NCBI GenBank assembly: GCA_963697355.1 | Contig: CAVONV010000028.1 | Coordinates: 1 to 64,000 of the forward strand | Length of the DNA: 64,000 nt | Source of the DNA: CAVONV01 sp963697355 | GTDB lineage: Bacteria; Acidobacteriota; Vicinamibacteria; Marinacidobacterales; DATDRI01 | Reading direction: 5' to 3' | In this document: piece by piece, positions 25,791-32,637 of the stretch | Numbering within the stretch: the stretch's first letter is position 1 | Layout of the letters: every line of letters begins with the position of its first letter | The notes under the pieces: model-generated | Seen by the model: the letters and a program-made list of their open reading frames with translations, nothing else | What the model was told of the DNA's origin: nothing | The model's database searches: none | Position numbers and translations under genes: made by a program

Positions 25791-27833
25791 ATGAAAGCTA
25801 GGGTTGCGCTAATCAGTTTGTGTGCGTTGTTTCTGCATCAGGTTTGGATAGAAGCTGAAGAGAAGACCAAGCAGCGGTTTTCCGAGCTGGATGTCTTCGA
25901 GCTGGAGTACGCTTCCGATCCCCAAATCTCGCCGGACGGTGCGCGGGTGGTGTACGTCCGGAACTCCATGGACATTATGGAAGACGGGACCCGTTCGAAG
26001 CTCTGGACGGTCAACTTCGACGGTTCTGACCATCGGCAGCTCGTGACAACGGAAGGAAACGAATCGTCACCTCGCTGGTCGCCGGACGGAAAGAGACTCA
26101 TTTACGTGGCCCGCACGGAGCAGGGGTCCGAGATCTTTCTCCGGTGGATGGATACGGGGCAGACAGCTCGGCTCTCTCAATTGGAGCGATCCCCCCGCGG
26201 CTTGAGTTGGTCACCGGACGGCAAGTGGATTGCCTTTTCTATGTTGGTCCCCGAAGAGCCTCCCCAGCTGGTCAAGCCGCCGAAAAAGCCGGAAGGTGCG
26301 AAGTGGGCGGATCCGCCTCTCGTCATCACGAGACTGAAGCACGAAGCGGACGGCGAGGGCTATCTCGAGCCTGGGTACTATCACCTCTTCGTGCTGCCCG
26401 TTGATGGAGGTACGCCACGCCAGGTCAGCACCGGCGATTTCCACCACCGGTCGACTCCGGTATGGACTCCGGACAGTCTGTCACTCTTGTTCTCGGCGAA
26501 TCGAAACCTCAATTGGGAATATGAGTTCCGCAACTCGGAGATTTACTCGCTGTCGCTCGCGAGCGGAGAGATCCAAGCTCTCACCGAACGCAATGGGCCG
26601 GATGACAGCCCCGCCATCTCACCGGACGGGAAGCGCATCGCCTACGTCGGATATGACGACAGAGTCCAGACCTATCAGGTTGCCAGGCTCTACGTGATGA
26701 ATCGAGACGGTAGTGACAAGCAGGTCATAACTTCCAAGCTCGATCGGAGCGTTTCCAGTCCGGTTTGGGACAACAAAGGAGAAGGAATATACGTTCAGTA
26801 CGACGACGAGGGAAACAGCAAAGTCGCTTTCGTCACGCTGGATGGAGAGTGGATGGACACTGCGAAGAACGTCGGCGGGACGTCAGTGGGTAGACCGTAT
26901 GGTGGAGGGAGCTTCTCCATGGCGGCCAATGGATGCTTTGCCTACCCCGAGACCCGGCCGGAGTATCCCGGGGATGTTGCCGTGGGTTGTCGTGACGGGA
27001 AGACTGCCGGGCGCATCACCTCGCTCAACCAGGATCTCCTTGGATATCGAGAGCTCGGCAAAGTCGAAGAGCTCTGGTACGAGTCTTCTTTTGACCAACG
27101 GCGTATTCACGGCTGGGTAGTGACGCCGCCGGATTTCGATCCAAGCAAAAAGTATCCTCTGATTCTCGAGATCCATGGCGGGCCCATCAGTAACTATGGA
27201 GATCGATTCTCCGCCGAGATACAGCTGTACGCCTCAGCGGGTTATGTCGTTCTGTATGCCAATCCGCGTGGAAGCACGAGCTACGGAGAGGAGTTCGGAA
27301 ATCTTCTTTACCACGACTATCCCGGACAAGACTACGACGACCTCATGTCGGGCGTGGATGCGGTCATTGCCAAAGGTTTCATCGACGAGGACAATCTTTT
27401 TGTCACCGGGGGAAGCGCCGGCGGTATCATGTCGGCTTGGATCGTTGGAAAGACCGATCGCTTCCGTGCGGCAGCCGTCGGCAAGCCCGTGATCAACTGG
27501 TACAGCAAGGTTCTCGTTGCCGACAACTACTACGGTTACCACAACTACCGCTACCCTGGCTCGCCGTGGGAGAATCCCGAAGCCTACATGAAGTACTCAC
27601 CCATCTCGTTGGTGGGAAATGTCAGCACGCCGAGCATGGTGTTTGTCGGAACGGCCGACTTGCGAACGCCCCTTTCAGAGTCCAAGCAGTTCTATCATGC
27701 TTTGAAACTCCGCAAAGTCGATACGGCTTTGGTGAAAATCCCTGGCGCATCGCACAATATCTCGCGCCGTCCCTCTCAGTTGATTACCAAAGTGGCTCAC
27801 GTTGTGGCGTGGTTCGAAAAGTATCGAAAGTAA
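25791..27833 (+). CDS. Secreted S9-family peptidase (dipeptidyl/acylaminoacyl peptidase type)
   Basis: 680 residues. A signal peptide (MKARVALISLCALFLHQVWI) and GGGAGG ribosome site support ATG 25791. The N-terminal half is a beta-propeller of PD40/WD40-like TolB blades (repeated SPDG: QISPDGARVVYV, RWSPDGKRLIYVA, SWSPDGKWIAF, AISPDGKRIAYVG). The C-terminal alpha/beta-hydrolase has nucleophile GGSAGGIMSAW, Asp in VGTADLRTPLSE and His in IPGASHNISRRPS. It removes N-terminal dipeptides or acyl-amino acids from peptides in the periplasm, consistent with a proteolytic lifestyle. Confidence 0.95.
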   Translation: MKARVALISLCALFLHQVWIEAEEKTKQRFSELDVFELEYASDPQISPDGARVVYVRNSMDIMEDGTRSKLWTVNFDGSDHRQLVTTEGNESSPRWSPDGKRLIYVARTEQGSEIFLRWMDTGQTARLSQLERSPRGLSWSPDGKWIAFSMLVPEEPPQLVKPPKKPEGAKWADPPLVITRLKHEADGEGYLEPGYYHLFVLPVDGGTPRQVSTGDFHHRSTPVWTPDSLSLLFSANRNLNWEYEFRNSEIYSLSLASGEIQALTERNGPDDSPAISPDGKRIAYVGYDDRVQTYQVARLYVMNRDGSDKQVITSKLDRSVSSPVWDNKGEGIYVQYDDEGNSKVAFVTLDGEWMDTAKNVGGTSVGRPYGGGSFSMAANGCFAYPETRPEYPGDVAVGCRDGKTAGRITSLNQDLLGYRELGKVEELWYESSFDQRRIHGWVVTPPDFDPSKKYPLILEIHGGPISNYGDRFSAEIQLYASAGYVVLYANPRGSTSYGEEFGNLLYHDYPGQDYDDLMSGVDAVIAKGFIDEDNLFVTGGSAGGIMSAWIVGKTDRFRAAAVGKPVINWYSKVLVADNYYGYHNYRYPGSPWENPEAYMKYSPISLVGNVSTPSMVFVGTADLRTPLSESKQFYHALKLRKVDTALVKIPGASHNISRRPSQLITKVAHVVAWFEKYRK

Positions 27834-27881
27834 TCGTGTTCTCAGCGACCCGCCTTCGCTGAGGCGAATACAATGAAGCTT

Positions 27882-27959
27882 CGGCGGGCCCGGGGATGAC
27901 TGCCCGCCTTCTCTGCATGTGAATAGCCTTGCTTGGGCGGGTCCGGGGCTGACTGCTGC
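27882..27959. repeat. Imperfect direct repeat between S9 peptidase and permease genes
   Basis: GGCGGGCCCGGGGATGACTGC near 27882 and GGCGGGTCCGGGGCTGACTGC near 27938 match at 19 of 21 positions. Several CTGCT/GACTGC steps lie around them. It is intergenic; no function is assigned. Confidence 0.45.
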
Positions 27960-27985
27960 CTGCTTGACTGCTCGACTGCCGCTGT

Positions 27986-28015
27986 GGGGTGCCAAGAGGT
28001 TCACTAGGGCACCCC
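27986..28015. promoter_or_regulatory. Inverted repeat 20 bp upstream of the SLC13-like permease
   Basis: GGGGTGCC (27986-27993) and GGCACCCC (28008-28015) form perfect 8-bp arms with a 14-bp spacer. It could be an operator or a 5' UTR hairpin ahead of ATG 28035. Confidence 0.45.
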
Positions 28016-28034
28016 TTGTGGTAGAGTCGCGCCC

Positions 28035-29288
28035 ATGAGCTTGCCCGTACTGTCGATTGTTGCCTTTGCCATCGCCCTCCTCATCAGCTCGTTTACCGCC
28101 ATCAACGTTGGGCTCATCTCGATTGCTTTCGCTTTCGTACTCGGCGTGACCTTTGGTGGGATGTCGGTCAAGGAGGTTGCTGCAGGGTTTCCTTCGCACT
28201 TGTTTTTGGTCCTCGTAGGCGTGACGTTACTTTTTGGGCAAGCAAAGGCCAATGGCACCTTGGATGAGATCGCTCGCCGTAGCGTGAAGCTCGCGCGAGG
28301 GAATACGGCGTTCATCCCTCTCATCTTTTTCGCTCTGACGATGATCCTGGCCTCTATCGGTGCGGGCAACATTGCAGCAACGGCGATGATCGCACCCATT
28401 GCCATGACCGTTGCCGGAAGAGCCGGGATCAGTGCGTTCTTGATGACCGTCATGGTGGCTACGGGCGCCAACTGCGGAGCTTTCTCCCCGTTCGCTCCCA
28501 CGGGCATCATTGCCAACGGTTTGATGGCCCGGATTGGGATTACGGGCGTGGAATGGTCGACCTACTTCAGTAACGCAGCGGCCCAGGCGTTCGTCGGCAT
28601 CGGAGGTTATCTTCTCCTGGGCGGCCCGAAGCTCCGCAGTCATGGTGAAGTTGAAGTCTCAACGGAGGATCAGGAAAGCACTCTGACGCGGCAGCAAAAG
28701 CTGACACTTTTTCTCATCGCGTCTTGGATCGGTTCGGTGCTCATCTTCGATGTGGATGTCGGCATGGGTGCCTATATCGCGGCGGCGGTGCTGACGCTCG
28801 CTCGGGCGGCCGATGAAAAAAAGGCCTTGAGCACGATTCCGTGGAGTCCCATCATGATGGTCTCGGGCGTCACGGTTCTCATCGCGATTCTGGGCAAGAC
28901 CGGCGGTATGGACTTGTTCACGAGCTTGTTGGCACGCCTCTCGTCGCCCACGAACATCACCGGTGTCATCGCCTTCGTCACCGGTCTTATTTCCGCATAC
29001 AGTAGCTCTTCGGGTGTGGTGCTTCCGGCTTTTCTTCCTACCATTCCCGGTCTCATAGAGAATCTGGGAGGTGGCGATCCGTTGGCGATCGCGGCCTCGA
29101 TCAACGTCGGCTCCCATCTGGTGGACGTCTCCCCTCTGTCGACATTAGGGGCTCTCTGCATTGCGAGCGCCCCGGTGACGGAGAACCGTGAGGTCCTTTT
29201 CAATAAACTGCTTCTCTGGGGACTTTCGATGAGCGTGGTAGGGGCACTCGTCTGCTACCTCTTCTTTGGTGTGCTGGGTTTGGCTTGA
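28035..29288 (+). CDS. SLC13/MatC-like anion permease
   Basis: A 417-residue membrane protein with about 11-12 hydrophobic segments. It resembles MatC-N dicarboxylate carriers and the IT superfamily: an N-terminal repeat with GGMSVKEVAAGFPSHLFLVL, and NIAATAMIAPIAM and VMVATGANCGAFSPFAPTG re-entrant loops. The C-terminal repeat has SAYSSSSGVVLPAFLPTIPG and NVGSHLVDVSPLSTLGA. Likely substrates are dicarboxylates or related organic anions with Na+ or H+. It is followed at once by a small membrane protein gene, probably in one operon. Confidence 0.85.
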   Translation: MSLPVLSIVAFAIALLISSFTAINVGLISIAFAFVLGVTFGGMSVKEVAAGFPSHLFLVLVGVTLLFGQAKANGTLDEIARRSVKLARGNTAFIPLIFFALTMILASIGAGNIAATAMIAPIAMTVAGRAGISAFLMTVMVATGANCGAFSPFAPTGIIANGLMARIGITGVEWSTYFSNAAAQAFVGIGGYLLLGGPKLRSHGEVEVSTEDQESTLTRQQKLTLFLIASWIGSVLIFDVDVGMGAYIAAAVLTLARAADEKKALSTIPWSPIMMVSGVTVLIAILGKTGGMDLFTSLLARLSSPTNITGVIAFVTGLISAYSSSSGVVLPAFLPTIPGLIENLGGGDPLAIAASINVGSHLVDVSPLSTLGALCIASAPVTENREVLFNKLLLWGLSMSVVGALVCYLFFGVLGLA

Positions 29289-29633
29289 TTGAGGGCGACG
29301 GTCGTGGCGCGGAAAATCATTCCTGTGGTCATGGCCATGTTGTTGTTGGCCGCACATTTTCTCAGGGAAGGCAAAGGGGCACTCGCTCTAGTGTGCCTCT
29401 TCATTCCTTTTCTTCTTCTCGTCAAAAAGCGGTGGGCCCTCGCCTTGGTTCAGGTCGTCATGTTTCTTGGCGCGATGGTGTGGCTTCAGACGACCATCGC
29501 TCTCGTCCAGCAACGATGGGCGATGGATGAGCCTTGGCTCAGAATGCTAGTGATTCTGGCCGGCGTGACGGGCTTTACCTTGTTCGCAGCGTACCGACTG
29601 GGCTCGGATTCGGTACGAAAAAACTACCGCTAG
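29289..29633 (+). CDS. Small membrane protein, unknown
   Basis: 114 residues from TTG 29289 directly after the permease stop; GTG 29304 is an alternative. Three hydrophobic segments: PVVMAMLLLAAHFL, ALALVCLFIPFLLL and LVQVVMFLGAMVWL, plus a fourth, MLVILAGVTGFTLFAAYRL. It looks like a short integral membrane protein of the kind sometimes encoded next to transporters. No family is recognised; a role as accessory subunit is only suggested by position. Confidence 0.6.
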   Translation: MRATVVARKIIPVVMAMLLLAAHFLREGKGALALVCLFIPFLLLVKKRWALALVQVVMFLGAMVWLQTTIALVQQRWAMDEPWLRMLVILAGVTGFTLFAAYRLGSDSVRKNYR

Positions 29634-29709
29634 CGCCATCCCTAATTTGCGTGATCGGGGACGCGAAATTACACGCGGATCGACGGTCATAGACCCGCGT
29701 AGAAGCTTC

Positions 29710-29731
29710 GGGCAGGGGCAGGGGGCAGGGG
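29710..29731 (+). other. G-quadruplex-type G-run cluster
   Basis: Four G-runs of 3, 4, 5 and 4 bases separated by CA (GGGCAGGGGCAGGGGGCAGG plus GG) match the classical G4 pattern. It lies about 80 bp upstream of the sahR-like promoter. Confidence 0.5.
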
Positions 29732-29750
29732 AATGCAAGTTTTCCACATT

Positions 29751-29798
29751 TTCCGAACGCTTGTGGGGCCTGACCGGCCTGACCCCATTCCGAACGCT
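29751..29798. repeat. 11-bp direct repeats around a REP-like dyad
   Basis: TTCCGAACGCT occurs at 29751-29761 and 29788-29798. Between them lie TGGGG (29764-29768), tandem GGCCTGACC units and CCCCA (29783-29787). It resembles a REP-type intergenic element. Confidence 0.4.
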
Positions 29799-29810
29799 AA
29801 CCAAAAAGCT

Positions 29811-29838
29811 TGACAAGAAACACCTATCATGTAACACT
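29811..29838 (+). promoter_or_regulatory. Promoter of the ArsR-methyltransferase / ahcY operon
   Basis: Perfect -35 TTGACA (29811-29816), 16-bp spacer, weak -10 TAACAC (29833-29838). The predicted transcript start near 29845 falls inside the operator dyad at 29836-29861. Confidence 0.5.
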
Positions 29839-29861
29839 TCATCCGGATAAACGGATGAAGT
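29836..29861. promoter_or_regulatory. Operator: perfect 10-bp dyad over the regulator start codon
   Basis: ACTTCATCCG (29836-29845), spacer GATAAA, CGGATGAAGT (29852-29861). The arms are exact reverse complements and the ATG (29855) lies in the right arm, so a bound ArsR-type dimer would block initiation of its own operon. Confidence 0.72.
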
Positions 29862-30856
29862 CAGCACGACCCATACTCGAGCATCTGACGGCATTAGCGG
29901 ATCCTCTGCGTTGTCGGATGCTGCTTCTTTTGGAGCGTCATGAGCTGACGGTAGGCGAGCTGTGCTCGGTCCTTCAGCTTCCTCAGTCGACGGTGAGTCG
30001 GCACCTGAAAACGTTGGGCGACGGGGGCTGGGTCGTGTCTCGTCGAGACGGAACGAGCCACTACTACAGCTCGCCCGACGGACGAGGAGCCACGGCACCA
30101 CCCCGGCTTTGGGACATCGTGCGGGACGAGATTCGACTCACGCCGGCAACGGCGCAAGATGCACAAAGGCTGGACAGCGTTTTGTCGGATCGTCGGAGCA
30201 AATCGCAGGCCTTTTTTCGAACAGCCGCCGGGCAATGGGATCGGCTGCGCACCGAGCTTTTTGGAAACCAGTTTGCCGCACTGTCCCTATTGGGCTTGAT
30301 GGACGAAAGCTGGGCCGTGGGAGACCTCGGGTGCGGTACGGGGCAGGTGACTTCCATGTTGGCTCCCTTCGTCCAGAAGGTCATCGCCGTTGATGCCTCG
30401 ATGGAAATGCTGGATGCGGCCCGCGAGCGACTTCGAGGCCATGACAACGTCGATATTCGCCGGGGCGCCCTGGAAGAGCTTCCCATCGAAGACGCCTCCC
30501 TCGATGTGGCAGTCCTCATGTTGGTGCTGCACCACCTTCCCGATCCGGTGGCTGCTCTTCGTGAAGCCGAACGAGTGCTCCGCCCCCAAGGGAAGCTTCT
30601 TGTCGTGGACATGTATGCTCATGAACGGGAAGAGTACAAGCATCAAATGGGACATGTCTGGTTGGGCTTCTCTGAAGAAAAGATGACAGATCACATCACT
30701 GCGGCGGGCCTGGAGCCAGCCTCGTTTTACCCCGTCGCGCACGAGACCGGCGCAAAAGGTCCGGCCCTTTTCACGGTCACGGTGCGAAAGAACGCGATAG
30801 AAACCGTCCTCCCGCCGGCTCAGCGCCTGGCGGGTGTGGCAGAAGAGACAGCATGA
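29855..30856 (+). CDS. ArsR-family regulator fused to a SAM-dependent methyltransferase (SahR-like)
   Basis: 333 residues from ATG 29855. Residues 1-80 are an ArsR/SmtB winged helix (ILEHLTALADPLRCRMLLLL, LCSVLQLPQSTVSRHLKTLG). Residues about 130-320 are a class I methyltransferase with motif I VGDLGCGTGQVTSML, acidic VIAVDASMEML and motif LMLVLHHLPDPVAALREAER. No Cys-rich metal site is seen. The next gene is ahcY. The pairing suggests that the methyltransferase fold senses S-adenosylhomocysteine or SAM and controls the methyl cycle, as described for SahR regulators; whether it still methylates anything is unknown. Confidence 0.85.
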   Translation: MKSARPILEHLTALADPLRCRMLLLLERHELTVGELCSVLQLPQSTVSRHLKTLGDGGWVVSRRDGTSHYYSSPDGRGATAPPRLWDIVRDEIRLTPATAQDAQRLDSVLSDRRSKSQAFFRTAAGQWDRLRTELFGNQFAALSLLGLMDESWAVGDLGCGTGQVTSMLAPFVQKVIAVDASMEMLDAARERLRGHDNVDIRRGALEELPIEDASLDVAVLMLVLHHLPDPVAALREAERVLRPQGKLLVVDMYAHEREEYKHQMGHVWLGFSEEKMTDHITAAGLEPASFYPVAHETGAKGPALFTVTVRKNAIETVLPPAQRLAGVAEETA

Positions 30857-30909
30857 AGATCGATGAGATGGAATCGATCCTTCCGAATCTGTAAATAAAG
30901 GAGAACCAA

Positions 30910-32400
30910 ATGAGCACGACGTTAACCCAGATTCATGCCTTCGAGGCAGCAGAGAAAGCCGGTCGCCCTCCATACAAGGTCAAGGACTTGAGCCTTGCAG
31001 AGTTCGGCCGTAAAGAGATCCGTTTGGCGGAGCACGAGATGCCGGGATTGATGGCGCTCAGGAAGCGCTATGAAGGTAAGAATCCTTTGGCTGGTGCCAG
31101 GATCATGGGCAGCTTGCACATGACAGTCCAAACGGCCGTTCTCATCGAGACGCTGGCCGACCTCGGTGCCGACGTACGCTGGGTCTCCTGCAATATTTTC
31201 TCGACCCAGGACCATGCCGCTGCCGCCACGGTCGTGGGTAGGGACGGCACTCCGGAGAGCCCAAAGGGCACACCGGTCTTTGCATGGAAAGGCGAAACTC
31301 TAGAGGAGTACTGGTGGTGTACGAACGAAGCACTCGAGTGGCCCGACGGAAGCGGTCCTCATCTCATTGTCGACGACGGTGGTGATGCGACGCTTCTCGT
31401 CCACAAAGGCGTGGAGTTCGAAAAGGCCGGTACGGTTCCCGAGTTCGATCCCGATAACGATCCCGAGGAGTGGGGCGTCATCTTGGATCTGTTGAGAAAG
31501 ACACAGGCGAAAGACAAAGGGCACTTCACCAAGATTGCCTCCACGATCAGAGGTGTCAGCGAGGAGACGACGACAGGAGTTCACCGTCTTTATCAGATGA
31601 TGGAGGACGGAACACTTCTGTTCCCGGCCATGAATGTCAACGACTCCGTGACCAAGAGCAAATTCGACAACGTGTATGGCTGCCGGCACTCGTTACCCGA
31701 TGGCTTGAATCGCGCCACCGATGTCATGATCGGGGGTAAGGTGGCCGTCGTTTGCGGCTATGGCGAAGTCGGCAAGGGCTGCGCTCAATCGTTGCGAGGA
31801 CAGGGCTGTCGGGTCATCGTCACCGAGATCGATCCTATTTGTGCCCTGCAGGCAGCCATGGACGGCTACGAAGTCAGTACCGTGGAGGATGCGCTCGAAG
31901 AAGCCGATATCTTCGTCACCTCCACCGGCAATTTCAACGTCATCACTGCAGAGCACATGTCGAAGATGAAGGACAAAGCCATCGTCGGGAACATTGGCCA
32001 CTTCGACAACGAAATCGACATGGCCGGTCTCAAGAAGATTGAGGGCATTGAGAAAATCAACATCAAGCCGCAGTACGATGAGTGGCGATTCCCTGACGGA
32101 CATAGCGTGATGATCCTTGCCGAGGGAAGGCTACTCAATCTGGGCTGCGCCACCGGCCATCCGAGTTTCGTGATGTCATCCTCTTTCACTAATCAAGTGC
32201 TTGCACAGCTCGAGCTCCATCAAAACAACGACGCCTACGAGAAGAAAGTCTACATGCTTCCGAAGAAGCTCGATGAAGAGGTGGCGCGGCTCCACATCAA
32301 GCAGCTTGGCGTGAAAATGACCAAGCTCACGAAGAAGCAGGCCGACTACATCGGTGTCCCCGTGGAAGGCCCGTATAAGCCGGATCACTATCGGTACTAG
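30910..32400 (+). CDS. ahcY: Adenosylhomocysteinase (S-adenosylhomocysteine hydrolase)
   Basis: 496 residues; ATG 30910 has AAAGGAG 7 bases upstream. NAD-dependent enzyme that splits S-adenosylhomocysteine to adenosine and homocysteine, relieving product inhibition of methyltransferases. Signature stretches: substrate-binding GSLHMTVQTAVLIETL, SCNIFSTQDHAAAA, TTTGVHRLYQM, the NAD-binding GKVAVVCGYGEVGKGCAQSL and the C-terminal HPSFVMSSSFTNQVLAQLEL and KPDHYRY end. Length and order are as expected. It sits 53 bp after the ArsR-methyltransferase gene and ends at a strong terminator. Confidence 0.98.
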   Translation: MSTTLTQIHAFEAAEKAGRPPYKVKDLSLAEFGRKEIRLAEHEMPGLMALRKRYEGKNPLAGARIMGSLHMTVQTAVLIETLADLGADVRWVSCNIFSTQDHAAAATVVGRDGTPESPKGTPVFAWKGETLEEYWWCTNEALEWPDGSGPHLIVDDGGDATLLVHKGVEFEKAGTVPEFDPDNDPEEWGVILDLLRKTQAKDKGHFTKIASTIRGVSEETTTGVHRLYQMMEDGTLLFPAMNVNDSVTKSKFDNVYGCRHSLPDGLNRATDVMIGGKVAVVCGYGEVGKGCAQSLRGQGCRVIVTEIDPICALQAAMDGYEVSTVEDALEEADIFVTSTGNFNVITAEHMSKMKDKAIVGNIGHFDNEIDMAGLKKIEGIEKINIKPQYDEWRFPDGHSVMILAEGRLLNLGCATGHPSFVMSSSFTNQVLAQLELHQNNDAYEKKVYMLPKKLDEEVARLHIKQLGVKMTKLTKKQADYIGVPVEGPYKPDHYRY

Positions 32401-32423
32401 ATCTCCTGTTCGATCGACTGAGT

Positions 32424-32459
32424 AAGGCCCGGAGTCCCGTGTGGTTCCGGGCCTTTTCT
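32424..32459 (+). terminator. Rho-independent terminator of the ahcY operon
   Basis: AAGGCCCGGA (32424-32433) and TCCGGGCCTT (32446-32455) form a perfect 10-bp stem with a 12-base loop, followed by a T-rich tract. Confidence 0.88.
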
Positions 32460-32637
32460 CGTTTCGTCGCTTCTGTTCGCTGTTGGGAATCAGCTGACCC
32501 AGAACTGGGCAGGCAAGAATACTGAGTGCGTCGGAACCCTGATGCCGACTATCCACGTTACTAATTCATATGGGCTATTTTCATCGCGCTCGAAAGATGG
32601 AACGCCGTTTGCTCCTCATAATTGGAGGAGGCACGAG

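Noticed and set aside
30857..30909. SAH or SAM riboswitch ahead of ahcY
   Set aside because: The gap is only 53 bp and shows no conserved aptamer core; the upstream dyad explains regulation better.
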